From Athripsodes cinereus (taxonomy: Eukaryota > Arthropoda > Insecta > Trichoptera > Leptoceridae), in contig OX388321.1 of NCBI GenBank assembly GCA_947579605.1, positions 16,297,614-16,361,613 on the forward strand: DNA of 64,000 nt, read 5' to 3'. Below are positions 11,037 to 21,215 of this stretch, in pieces. Numbering within the stretch: position 1 is the first letter of the stretch; every line of letters starts with the position of its first letter. Below the pieces are notes generated by a model. The model was not told the DNA's origin. It saw only the letters and a list, made by a program, of their open reading frames with translations, and did no database searches. The position numbers and the translations under genes were made by a program.

Positions 11037-11763
11037 GTTCATATTATGTTCAACTTTATACGTTCGTCAAGGTATTTTGTAAAATTGCCAACCTCATCGC
11101 TGAATTGAAGATGTATCACAGGATGTTTTCCAATATTTGTCTTTTACAGTACACTCAGAAACTAACGGAGATTATGAAATATATAATTATGATGTAACCA
11201 AATGGAAAGCAAAAAAATATAATTATGAAACCAAATCTAAGATTCTTTTTCGGGTAGGCGATAAAACTACCACTTCAATTTGTAAATAATATAAGTCATT
11301 GAACCCTGTTTTTTTTTTCTTTCAATCGAGTCCAAGAGAAATCTGTAACGGGGAAAATAAAGATAAAGAAAAATATATATTATAGTCTTGATTAGGTTAG
11401 CGAAAAATCTATCTTTAATTATTATAAGATACAAACTATTACTATGTATGTTCCCCCATAACTTGAGAATGGTTGAACCGAATGGGCTGATTCTTTTTTT
11501 GTTGTGTTTGTAGTTATCAGGAGACAGTTTGCATTAAAGAAAATTTTAGGAAAACGTAACGGCAAAGTCGGAAATTTGGATTGTATTTTTGTATGAAAGT
11601 GACGTTTTTTATTACTGACAAAGAAAACAAAACTTCTATGTAAATGTTCCTGTTAATACATGGATATGATTGTGGATCACACCTAATAATTTTCTTTGCA
11701 ATTGATCCACAATCTATTTATTGTTTATGGTTCCTTTTGTGACATTTGAATAATCTATGTAAT

Positions 11764-14413
11764 CTATCGAGTAAAGGGGTATGTACAGTATGGAGGTAGA
11801 ATTATTTTAGTCAAGCTAGACACCAGACCCGTAGATACAATACTCATTCAGGTTTACATGCCAACATCTAGCCATAGCGACGAAGAAATTGAGAGTATAT
11901 ACGAAAACATCCAGAAATTGCTAGATGACACAAAAGCTGAGGAAAATGTGATTGTAATGGGAGACTGGAACGCAGTAGTTGGGGAAGAAAGAGAGGGATC
12001 AGTTGTAGGAGCGTATGGGCTGGGCATTAGAAACGATAGAGGCAACCGTCTAATTGAATTTTGTGCCAAAAATAAAATGGTTATAGCTAACACGTGGTTC
12101 CAACACCACTATAGACATCGATATACGTGGAAATCTCCCGGAGACAGATTCCGGTCGCAGATTGACTATATTTTAACGCGGCAACGGTATAGAAACCAAA
12201 TTAAAGATTGCAGGAGCTATGCAGGCCCGGACATTGATAGCGACCATAATATGGTTGTGGCGGAAACCATACTGAAATTCAAAAGGCTCGAGAAGAGAAC
12301 CAAAAAAAGATGGGACTTAAAGCTTTTAAAAACAAAAGAAGTAAAAGAAAAATACGACGAAAAAACTAAAGTTTGCGATTTTGAGAACAATGAAAGTGTA
12401 AACAGAGTATGGGAGAAAATCAAAGAGAAAATAACCACAGCGGCAGACGAGGTAATAGAGAAAGGAAAGCCACAAGCTAGGAAAGAATGGATTACGGACG
12501 ATATATTAGAAATGATTGAAGAAAGAAGGAGGTTAAAGAACTCGAGAACAGAAGAAGGAAAAAAGGAATATAAAATCTTGAGAAACAAAATCAACAGGGA
12601 GTCCAAATTAAGAAAGGAATGCTATCTGCAAGAAAAATGCAGGAATATCAACAGAAATATAAAACAAAGAAAATTTGAAACTGCATATTCTGAAGTCAAG
12701 AATTTTTTCAATGATAAGACACAGCCACGATGTGCTATCCAAGATCAAAACGGCAAACTACTGTTTGAGGATGAATTGATCGTTAAAAGGTGGAAAGAAT
12801 ACCTAGAACAACTTTACAAAGGAAAGAACATACTTGAGGAAAGTAAAGCACTGGAAACAGAATATGACAAAGAAAATAATGGAGATGATATCTTAAGAAG
12901 TGAATTTGATAATGCCTTATCAAAATTGAAAGACGGCAAAGCACCAGGTATTGACCTAATTCCATCAGAGCTGCTTAAATGCGCAGGAAGCGGCATGCTT
13001 GACACTTTGTATAAGCTTGTCTGCAAAATATATAACACAGGAGAGATACCTGAGGACTTCGCCAAATGTCTGATACGAGCGCTACCTAAGAAAACAGGCA
13101 CGACAAAGTGCGAACAACACAGAACATTAAGCATGATATCACACGCTTCTAAGATACTCACCAACATTATAATGAAAAGGGCGGAAAATAAAATAAACGA
13201 AACACTTTCAGAAGATCATTTTGGATTCCGCAAAGAGACAGGTACAAGAGATGCAATTCTGAGTCTAAGACTTGTTCTTGAAAAGAGAATAACAGTGAAT
13301 AGAAACACGTATGTAGCATTCATCGACCTAGAAAAAGCATTCGATAAAGTAGAATGGGAACAACTTTTTAAGACTCTAAACCAGATAGGAATGAGCTATA
13401 AGGACAGAAGAGCAATCTGGAGCCTATACAAGAATGAAATGGCTGTAATTAAAAGCGGAGAGAGCTGCGCAGAAGCGACAGTAGAACAAGGTGTAAGACA
13501 GGGATGCTCAATGTCGCCAGCACTCTTTAACTGCTATATACAGCAAGCTATTGATGAACTCAGAGAAGAAATGAAGAATTGGACAGGAGTAAAAATAAAT
13601 GGGAAAAAGGTTGACATGATTAGATATGCTGACGACATAGCACTGCTCGCAGACTCCGAGATGGAGCTGAACGAAGCCTTAGGAAAAATGGAAAGTATAC
13701 TGTTGTCAAAGTACAACATGAAAATAAATAAAGATAAAACAAAATGTATGGTCGTTGGAAGGGAGGAAGCGACTGCGAACATTGCCATAAATGGAGTGAG
13801 CATCAAACAAGTAAGAGAATTCGTGTACTTGGGCAGCAGAATAAACCAGGACGGACGCTCCAAATCAGAAATTGTGAGCAGAATAAACCAGGCACGAATT
13901 GCCTTTAACAAAAAATCCAAAATATTAGAATCCCCTAATATTGATCTAAGCGTGAGGAAGAATCTCACTAAAGCCTTTGTGTGGAGCATTCTGCTATATG
14001 GGTGCGAGACGTGGACCATCAGTAAGAGGGAAAGCGGACGGTTAGCGGCATATGAAATGTGGTGCTATAGACGCATGCTGAAGATTCATTGGTCGGAACA
14101 CGTCGAAAACGAAGAAGTGTTAACCAGGGTTGGCGAAAAAAGGCAACTCCTCAAAAGAATCTGCCAACAACGAGCTAATTGGATTGGCCACAACATCAGG
14201 CACCCAGGACTGCTCATCGCAATCGCAGAGGGCAGGACCGAAGGCACAAATGGCAGAGGTCGACCGAGAGACGCCTATATGGACCAACTGAAGAGGGACA
14301 TGAGCTGTGGCTCATATATGGAGTTGAAGAGACTGGCTGAGAATAGGGAGGAGTGGAGAAATAAGTCAAAACTCGTTGCAGACCAATCCAATGGATTGTA
14401 ACTCATTATATAT
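11764..14413 (+). mobile_element. 5'-truncated RTE-like non-LTR retrotransposon
   Basis: Endonuclease similarity starts abruptly just after 11764, and the frame runs to a stop at 14399-14401 followed by a short CATTATATAT tail. The 14-base sequence ATAATCTATGTAAT occurs at 11750-11763 and again at 14414-14427, exactly outside both inferred ends, so I read it as the target site duplication. Alternatively the 3' UTR could extend to the AATAAA at 14457-14462, and the repeat would then be coincidence. Confidence 0.75.
11765..14401 (+). CDS. Endonuclease-reverse transcriptase, N-terminally truncated
   Basis: From the first ATG (11858) 847 residues are open; retrotransposon-like codons continue upstream to 11765. 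In ATG numbering, the endonuclease C-terminal half has GDWNAVVG (35-42), then YTW, IDYIL and SDHN. Reverse transcriptase follows with FGFRKETGTRDAI, AFIDLEKAFDKV (about 488), GVRQGCSMSPALF (about 545) and catalytic YADD (about 590). The C-terminal region has LLYGCETWTI (about 712) and GRPRDAYMDQLKRDM. The missing N-terminal endonuclease catalytic part is explained by 5' truncation during target-primed reverse transcription. No stop or frameshift occurs across the remaining protein, which points to recent insertion. RTE-type affiliation is inferred from these motifs and the very short 3' UTR. Confidence 0.9.
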   Translation, partial: YRVKGYVQYGGRIILVKLDTRPVDTILIQVYMPTSSHSDEEIESIYENIQKLLDDTKAEENVIVMGDWNAVVGEEREGSVVGAYGLGIRNDRGNRLIEFCAKNKMVIANTWFQHHYRHRYTWKSPGDRFRSQIDYILTRQRYRNQIKDCRSYAGPDIDSDHNMVVAETILKFKRLEKRTKKRWDLKLLKTKEVKEKYDEKTKVCDFENNESVNRVWEKIKEKITTAADEVIEKGKPQARKEWITDDILEMIEERRRLKNSRTEEGKKEYKILRNKINRESKLRKECYLQEKCRNINRNIKQRKFETAYSEVKNFFNDKTQPRCAIQDQNGKLLFEDELIVKRWKEYLEQLYKGKNILEESKALETEYDKENNGDDILRSEFDNALSKLKDGKAPGIDLIPSELLKCAGSGMLDTLYKLVCKIYNTGEIPEDFAKCLIRALPKKTGTTKCEQHRTLSMISHASKILTNIIMKRAENKINETLSEDHFGFRKETGTRDAILSLRLVLEKRITVNRNTYVAFIDLEKAFDKVEWEQLFKTLNQIGMSYKDRRAIWSLYKNEMAVIKSGESCAEATVEQGVRQGCSMSPALFNCYIQQAIDELREEMKNWTGVKINGKKVDMIRYADDIALLADSEMELNEALGKMESILLSKYNMKINKDKTKCMVVGREEATANIAINGVSIKQVREFVYLGSRINQDGRSKSEIVSRINQARIAFNKKSKILESPNIDLSVRKNLTKAFVWSILLYGCETWTISKRESGRLAAYEMWCYRRMLKIHWSEHVENEEVLTRVGEKRQLLKRICQQRANWIGHNIRHPGLLIAIAEGRTEGTNGRGRPRDAYMDQLKRDMSCGSYMELKRLAENREEWRNKSKLVADQSNGL

Positions 14414-14427
14414 ATAATCTATGTAAT

Positions 14428-15239
14428 ATCACTCTCTTTGTCATAACCTGTGTGTGAATAAAGTGTTCTTTTCTTAAATTCCGACACATCTTTCAATCAA
14501 ATCCCGAATGCATTTCCCAGGCTTAAAAGGTTGCAATCCATCACTTCCAGAAAGCCGTTTCCCACAAAAAGTAATAATATTTTGATGAAATCAGTATTCG
14601 CTGGCTGGCTACTCCATTTGTGTGAAATGCCGTGAATGAATCAGTATTCATAGAAGATAAAATGAAATTCGATGACGTAATATAATCAGTAGGTACTACA
14701 AATCATCGACATTCATAGTACCTATCTATCTGTAGTAATTATTCGCCCAAACTCTTTGATCACTTTGATCGTTGATAGAGAAAGACCCCCTCGTAATGAA
14801 GTTGAATCGTCAGTCTCGATGTTGAACTGTTATGTCTATGTATGTATAATCGACTACTCAATCATTGAATATAGATATATGTACGAATCTCTACCTAATA
14901 TTCTATACAAGTTCTGTATCTACCTACTCAATGTAGTTATATTAGCAGGGATAGGCATGAGTTAAAGTCAGGAGGATGAGAGTCATATTATTCAGCTAGT
15001 TTCATACAAAAAAATATTGAAAAAATACAAGTTATCCAATGGACTATGAAAAATATAATGATGTGGATCCCTTTAAGATTGTGTGTAATAACATAACATA
15101 AATATAATATTATACTATAAATACTTGCATGCCTATGTTTGGTTGGTAAGTACCATGTGCCCGAGCAAACTATGAATATATGCCTGTATCTATGTGTTTA
15201 TTAATAGAGCACTAGTGTTACCTAGTTGTGTTAGCTTGT
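14428..15239. other. No supported gene
   Basis: Host-like AT-rich sequence with an AATAAA at 14457-14462. A 69-codon frame at 14756-14965 has no recognisable motif. Confidence 0.4.
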
Positions 15240-15339
15240 ATTTTTTTTTGTTTTTGTTGATTGATTTGTCGTTTGTAAGTGAAGACTGTATTATTTTTTG
15301 ATCATGTTATTTGTAAAAAGGCGCAAGCCGTATATTTCA

Positions 15340-15380
<41 letters not shown>
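15240..15380 (+). repeat. LINE-like 3' end with (AAAT)n tail
   Basis: A T-rich segment is followed by AAAAAGGCGCAAGCCGTATA and an (AAAT)n run at about 15339-15380. The GCAAGCCGTATAT core with A-rich tail resembles 10020-10070. Confidence 0.5.
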
Positions 15381-15382
<2 letters not shown>

Positions 15383-15607
15383 CATACATAGACAACTCAC
15401 ACAGATCGAGCTAGTCCCAAACTAAGATGAATCTTGTATTATGGGTACTAACGCGACGATACACACATATACAATGCACTACACACATATACATGTAACA
15501 CCCAGACCCAGGACAATTTGAAAAAGGTCATTCTTCACTTTGCCCTGGCCGGGAATCGAACCCGGGACCTCGTGACTCAAAGGCACCTCCACGCCACACC
15601 GGCCGAC
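15381..15607 (-). mobile_element. tRNA-derived SINE, family 2, copy 1 (box A damaged)
   Basis: On the minus strand the head reads GTCGGCCGGTGTGGCGTGG, then box B GGTTCGATTCCCGG (around 15551-15564). The end is a TATGTATGTT tail that abuts the (AAAT)n run. Compared with the other two copies, nine bases (AGAGCGTTA in plus orientation) are missing between the box A area and the anticodon-like region. Confidence 0.82.
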
Positions 15608-15609
15608 GT

Positions 15610-16086
15610 AATGAATCAATAAGACAGAAAAGTAATGTTATAGATGTCTCTCAGCGTGTCGCAATTTAAAAATAATGTTGCGAGGCAGGACCACTGCTTG
15701 CAAAATGAAGAAAGAGGGTTTCAGTCCGAATGACCAAATATCCATGAAGACTTTTTTCTGTAAAAAATAGGTGGATTGTGTTGAACAAGGAGTAGGCTAT
15801 TAAGGCTATTAAGTGAAAGAGGATATAAAGAATATCACATAATTGCAATATGCTCAAGTTTTCTTACAAATATACTCTCAAATTTACCAGTACAATAGAC
15901 ACATACATTTATTAAGAACATTAATTGCGAACTCTAGAGATTACAAAGGTTTTCAAGCAAGGTTTACCCTATTGTTCAGATGCCATGATTCATAAATAGG
16001 CCCTTAACGGTAGTTTTTCCCCAAAACGGCGTATTTTAAAAACAAATTTATTGTCAATCACATAATTTGTTCTCTTATTAGAGTTG
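15610..16086. other. No supported gene
   Basis: AT-rich sequence without recognisable repeats or coding motifs. Confidence 0.4.
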
Positions 16087-16260
16087 GTCAATAGCTTGAC
16101 GGTAGAGTGTCGATCTGATCTTTCATTCGAGACATCTCGAATTCGATTCCATCGCTGCCGAACTAATACGCCTTCATGACATAAACATATCGCATACGTA
16201 TTGCGAAGATGTCTAGGGTCTGTTTCATATCCAGATTCAGCTCAAAAAAATAATTAATAA
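16087..16260 (+). mobile_element. tRNA-derived SINE, family 3
   Basis: The head ATAGCTTGACGGTAGAGTGTC resembles box A and GAATTCGATTCC (16139-16150) is a near-consensus box B. A unique body and an A-rich tail follow. Related minus-strand heads occur at 56491-56565 and, degenerate, at 61066-61132. Confidence 0.65.
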
Positions 16261-16261
16261 G

Positions 16262-17465
16262 AACGAAGTAAGTATTTCAACACTTCTTATGTCTCTTTCC
16301 CCATCCCTGATATCTTCGGGCATATTACAATATCAATTTAATAAACGTTATATTTATCTAACTGTCCCATCGTATCGTCTCTATAAGATAATAATTATGT
16401 ATGTAGTTATATATTCAGTGAAGTGAAATAATAAATTCGTATGTATTATTTTAATTCATCATGCCTGAGGATCGTGATATTCGATCGATGACTCTAATAT
16501 CGTTATTAATATTTATATCTTGCTAAATATTTAATGTTATTCATACGTACCGTAAGTTGAAATTTATAATTGCCAGAACTTGGGAGAAGATTTACTTGTG
16601 TATTTTTGCTTTAATTTTGGTAGATCAAAATAGCAAAATTATTACATTGTGAAAGTGGATAAGGTCAGCAGTGAAGTTTGAACATTTAAGCTCTTCAAAA
16701 GTTCTAATTAATTCTTGCTTTTACTGTTAGGTTTTCGACCATCATCAATAAACATAATACATCTTCTTCCTCTTGCCCTAGTTAGGTCAGAGTCCGTTTG
16801 AGCCAAGGTACTTCCTACAGAAAACCCTGGCCTTAATGTACCTATAAGCAATTTTTTTAAAAACTAGTAAACTTATTGACTGTTTAATTATAATTTCTAT
16901 CATTTTTTACTATGATTGATTAAGCAACATGATATTATCTTAAACATTTCTAGATGCCTAGTACTAACACTCTCTCGTTCACCGATCATATTTTGGTGGG
17001 CACCTACACATATACCAACTAATACTAATTGACTTTTTAGGAAGTTTTTTTATCGATTTTATCAACACACCAACGTACCAGAGAATAATATTGACGACGT
17101 GAGAAATTGAAAGATGTTTATCGAAAAACGTCTGTGTCAAAATTATACAATAATGTTATTTTTTAACATTTTTGAATAAATATGATTTTAAAAATCGAAC
17201 CGTTCCTGAAGTTATTGTATTTAAATTTTTATTCAGTTTATGATATCAGCCTCATTGAATTCAATTTGTTTCTTAGGGGGCTTGTAACGGTTAGGTACAC
17301 ATTTTAAAAATGCATAATAATTCAATATCAAATATTTTTATTATGTTCAAATAAATATATTACAATTATAATTATTATTATTATATATATGTATAAGCCG
17401 TAAAAAATAATTATTTCCGTCAAATTTGAGAAGAGCTCATGCTTAGAGGGTTAGTTGTATTATTA
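16262..17465. other. AT-rich stretch, no supported gene
   Basis: Near 16760-16850 the motif CTTCTTCCTCTTGCCCTAG, read on the minus strand, may be the last codons and tail of a non-LTR element; it is too short to be sure. Nothing else was recognised. Confidence 0.35.
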
Positions 17466-17469
17466 TTAT

Positions 17470-17600
17470 TCTTCTTCTTCCTGGCACTGTCCCAATTTAT
17501 TGCCGCTGAAGGCTGTTGGGGTCGGCTCTTCTCGTTCTGAGGTTATACATTCTACTGTTTCTTATATCATCTTCATCCAGGCCATTTCTCAGGACTCTAT
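17470..17600 (-). repeat. Probable non-LTR retrotransposon 3' fragment
   Basis: The minus strand reads RMYNLRTRRADPN then a stop and a GGAAGAAGAAGAATAATAATA tail. This looks like a basic C-terminus followed by a GAA/ATA tail. The family is not identified. Confidence 0.4.
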
Positions 17601-17613
17601 TGTTTTATAGTTT

Positions 17614-17680
17614 ACTAGCTTAAATACCCGGCGTTGCACGGGAATACGGGAAATATATATAAAAAAAAACAGTAAGTAGG
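17614..17680 (-). mobile_element. Helitron-type 3' terminus
   Basis: The minus strand ends CCCGTGCAACGCCGGG, a 4-bp stem with 8-base loop, then TATTTAAGCTAG with a flanking T. Hairpin followed by a CTAG terminus and A/T flanks is the Helitron 3' end structure. The 5' end was not found. A degenerate relative may lie at 29836-29860. Confidence 0.45.
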
Positions 17681-18242
17681 TATATCGTTGCCGTGGAGGT
17701 GATCCAAGCCACACTTTTTTGAAAAATGGGTTTAGTATGCAGTTTTGTTCAGAAAACCACGGAGAACATAGTGGTGAAGAGAAATAAGTGATTTGATATT
17801 CCTAAAGGGCATTTTTGGAAGATTTTTAAGAGATGTTAAGTGTTTTTACAATCATTTCAAGTATGTTAGAGCATTTCACTAACGCATATAGGAACAAATA
17901 GTTCAATTAAATTATAGAAGTGAAAAGATCTAAGCCGCATAGCGCGTAACTTTCCAACAATTTTTTTACAGGTGGATCTTTCTCAGCTACAGTGGTGAAA
18001 TAACCCAAGTGATAAATTCGTGTTTACTTCTAAAATATATAAATTCTTTAATATTTTGTTATTTATATTAGTGGAATATGTGATCAGGAATATTGTGTAA
18101 ATTTTTTAGCGAAATCCATGCAAAAATAACTTAGTTATTGTAAGATTAGTATTTTCGGATGTAACAGCGTAACTTCAACACCCTTTTTCTCGGAATGTCT
18201 GTCTTGTGGGTTGGATCACTTCACATCCACGGCAACGATATA
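17681..18242. mobile_element. Non-autonomous DNA element with terminal inverted repeats
   Basis: TATATCGTTGCCGTGGA at 17681-17697 is repeated as an exact reverse complement at 18226-18242. Similarity continues inward (GTGATCCAAGCCACA against GTGAAGTGATCCAACCCACA reversed). The 562-bp interior has no coding frame. Superfamily is unknown; TA-rich edges obscure any target duplication. Confidence 0.6.
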
Positions 18243-18404
18243 TAAATAAAAATTATTTTATGTAGGCAGCAATAATTTTTGTATCAACTATATACACAGT
18301 GTCACATTAAAGTAGAGAACATATAATAGAATATATGTTAGTGAGACTAACAGTATATAAAATTATAACAATATACCTACATTACATACACATACATACA
18401 TACA

Positions 18405-18715
18405 TACCATTACGCCGCTTTCCTCGCGGGGTAGACAGAAAGGATCGAGAGCCACTTCCTTCTATCCTTGCATACATCTTTCGCTTCCGTCACTGTCATA
18501 CAATTCCTCATGCATGCTCTCCTGTTCAATGTGCTCAACACGTGACCGTCCTGTAGAATTTGATTTAAATGAGCTTGTCATCTTAACTTATTCACATTCA
18601 TCCTTGTAATTACACCAACTTTCATTCCACATTCCTTTTGTATATTACTGTTACGCACACAATCTCTCAGACTTTTACTACACATCCTTTTCAGCTCATA
18701 TTTATGTAAATTTAA
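18405..18715 (-). pseudogene. RTE-like non-LTR C-terminal fragment
   Basis: The minus strand gives ELKRMCSKSLRDCVRNSNIQ, KECGMKVGVITRMNVNKLR, a stop, then GHVLSTLNRRACMRN and EAKDVCKDRRKWLSILSVYP. These correspond in order to the C-terminus of RTE-like reverse transcriptases. It closely matches 6175-6405. Its inner end is the sequence duplicated with the neighbouring array. Confidence 0.72.
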
Positions 18716-19190
18716 AAAAAATGGGTATTGAAATCTTGAAGTTTGACATCCCACACGGCCATTTTTCAATAAAAAAATGGCCGAGTGGGATGTCAAACTT
18801 CAAGATTTTACAGTGGGAAAAGGTTTTCCTTGGGTTGTTTTTTATCTACGTGGATAAAGGTACTAAAATCCTCTTCCCACTGTAAAATCTTGAAGTTTGA
18901 CATCCCACACGGCCATTTTTTTATTGAAAAATGGCCGTGTGGGATGTCAAATACACATCCTTTTCAGCTCATATTTATGTAAATTTAAAAAAAATGGGTA
19001 TTGAAATCTTGAAGTTTGACATCCCACACGGCCATTTTTCAATAAAAAAATGGCCGTGTGGGATGTCAAACTTCAAGATTTTACAGTGGGAAAAGGTTTT
19101 CCTTGGGTTGTTTTTTATCTACGTGGATAAAGGTACTAAAATCCTCTTCCCACTGTAAAATCTTGAAGTTTGACATCCCACACGGCCATA
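18680..19190. repeat. Duplicated block with inverted satellite units
   Basis: A roughly 273-bp block starting TACACATCCTTTTCAGCTC (18679 and 18952) occurs twice in tandem. Each copy holds the array sequence in both orientations: ATCCCACACGGCCATTTTT followed by its complement around a short A/T loop, near 18734-18805 (one mismatch), 19007-19080 (exact) and 18886-18950. The block starts inside the RTE fragment, so retrotransposon and satellite DNA were duplicated together. Confidence 0.85.
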
Positions 19191-20505
19191 TTTCAATAAA
19201 TAAAATGGGTAGGTACCTACGTGGATAAAAGTACTGAAATCCTTTTCCCACTGTAAAATATTGAAACTTGACATCCCACACGGCCATATTTCAATAAAAA
19301 AATGGGTAGGTACCTACGTGGATAAAAGTACGGAAAACCTTTTCCCACTGTAAAATCTTGAAGTTTGACACCCCACACGGCCATATTTCGATAAAAAAAT
19401 GGGTAGGTACCTACGTGGATAAAAGTACTAAAATCCTTTTCCCACTGTAAAATCTTGAAGTTTGACATCCCACACGGCCATATTTCGTTAAAAAATGGGT
19501 AGGTACCGACGTGGACAAAAGTACTAAAAACCTTTTCCCACTGTAAAATCTTGAAGTTTGACATCCCACACGGCCATATTTCAATAAAAAAAATGGGTAG
19601 GTACCTACGTGGATAAAAGTACTAAAATCCTTTTCCCACTGTAAAATCTTGAAGTTTGACATCCCACACGGCCATATTTCGATAAAAAAATGGGTAGGTA
19701 CCTACGTGGATAAAAGTACCGAAATCCTTTTCCCACTGTAAAATCTTGAAGTTTGACATCCCACACGGCCATATTTCAATAAAAAAATGGGTAGGTACCT
19801 ACGTGGATAAAAGTACGGAAAACCTTTTCCCACTGTAAAATCTTGAAGTTTGACATCCCACACGGCCATATTTCGATAAAAAAATGGGTAGGTACCTACG
19901 TGGATAAAAGTACTAAAATCCTTTTCCCACTGTAAAATCTTGAAGTTTGACATCCCACACGGCCATATTTCGATAAAAAAAATGGGTAGGTACCTACGTG
20001 GACAAAAGTACTAAAAACCTTTTCCCACTGTAAAATCTTGAAGTTTGACATCCCACACGGCCATATTTCAATAAAAAAAAATGGGTAGGTACCTACGTGG
20101 ATAAAAGTACTAAAATCCTTTTCCCACTGTAAAATCTTGAAGTTTGACATCCCACACGGCCATATTTCGATAAAAAAATGGGTAGGTACCTACGTGGATA
20201 AAAGTACCGAAATCCTTTTCCCACTGTAAAATCTTGAAGTTTGACATCCCACACGGCCATATTTCAATAAAAAAATGGGTAGGTACCTACGTGGATAAAA
20301 GTACCGAAATCCTTTTCCCACTGTAAAATCTTGAAGTTTGACATCCCACACGGCCATATATCAATAAATAAAATGGGTAGGTACCTATGTGGATAAAAGT
20401 ACTGAAATCCTTTTCCCACTGTAAAATCTTGAAGTTTGACATCCCACACGGCCATATTTCAATAAAAAAAAATGGGTAGGTACCTACGTGGATAAAAGTA
20501 CTTAA
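19179..20505. repeat. Satellite-like tandem array, about 97-bp monomer, ~13.5 units
   Basis: The motif CACACGGCCAT recurs at 19179, 19277, 19374, 19471, 19567, 19665, 19762, 19859, 19956, 20054, 20153, 20250, 20347 and 20445, spacings 96-99. Each unit also carries AAATGGGTAGGTACCTACG, a GGATAAAAGTAC block and CCCACTGTAAAATCTTGAAG. GTAGGTACCTAC is a 12-bp perfect palindrome in almost every unit. Variant bases show a 5-unit higher-order period. Long frames across it are artefacts of the 97-bp period. Confidence 0.93.
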
Positions 20506-20529
20506 AAAATATATGTATATATACATAGT

Positions 20530-21215
20530 GTGATGATCCTACCTATTTTAAACCATTCTAAGCTCCGAATTTGCAACATCCTAGCTTCTAAACTATGCCT
20601 ACTGTAATAATTGATTCCCAAACTAGAAGTGACAACCCTATTCAGCTAGCTAAGAATTGTATGAATTTTCGCATTGTTGCAAATATACGTACGAAATATC
20701 GCATTCCTAATTGAATTAATTAACGAATTTTGGCCTTTCGTGATCGTCTCGATTTATCTATTAACTATTTTCATAGATTTAGACCCAGTACGTTGTGTTT
20801 TGACGATAGTTTTACCTACGTTGTGTATTTTTTTTAAAACGCAAAATAAGTCACCTGAAATATACATTTCAATAATCAAAAAGAACAACAAAATCACAAA
20901 ATCAATAAAACAATTTAAACATGAATTTTGATACATATTAACTCTGAGGTCAACTTTGACGTCAGATCACTTACCTTGAGATACTGTAAAATAACATAAT
21001 AAAAATAGTGCATAATAAAACATAACGAAATATAACATAACAATCATCATAACATAAAATTCAAATAATATTATTCTATATCATTACGAGAATGTTGTAT
21101 GGTAACTGGTTGCCGATCTATGTCCCTACATAAGATAACCATTTCATAGTTTCTATAGCCGATGTATGTACATATGTCCTACAACATACCTACTAATTCG
21201 TTGCGTCGTAAAGGA
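20530..21215. other. No supported gene
   Basis: AT-rich sequence. An 85-codon frame at 20674-20931 has no recognisable motif. Confidence 0.4.

Noticed and set aside
12217..14019. Minus-strand frames of 60-161 codons under the RTE-like ORF
   Set aside because: Antisense shadows of a verified reverse transcriptase frame.
18721..20505. CRISPR-like array because of regular spacing
   Set aside because: There is no repeat/spacer alternation; whole 97-bp units are tandem, and the DNA is eukaryotic.
19217..20526. Several minus-strand frames of 63-115 codons reading FKILQWEK and FIHVGTYPFF repeatedly
   Set aside because: They are produced by the tandem satellite units; 97 is not a multiple of three, the frames shift between units, and similar frames appear in the inverted units.
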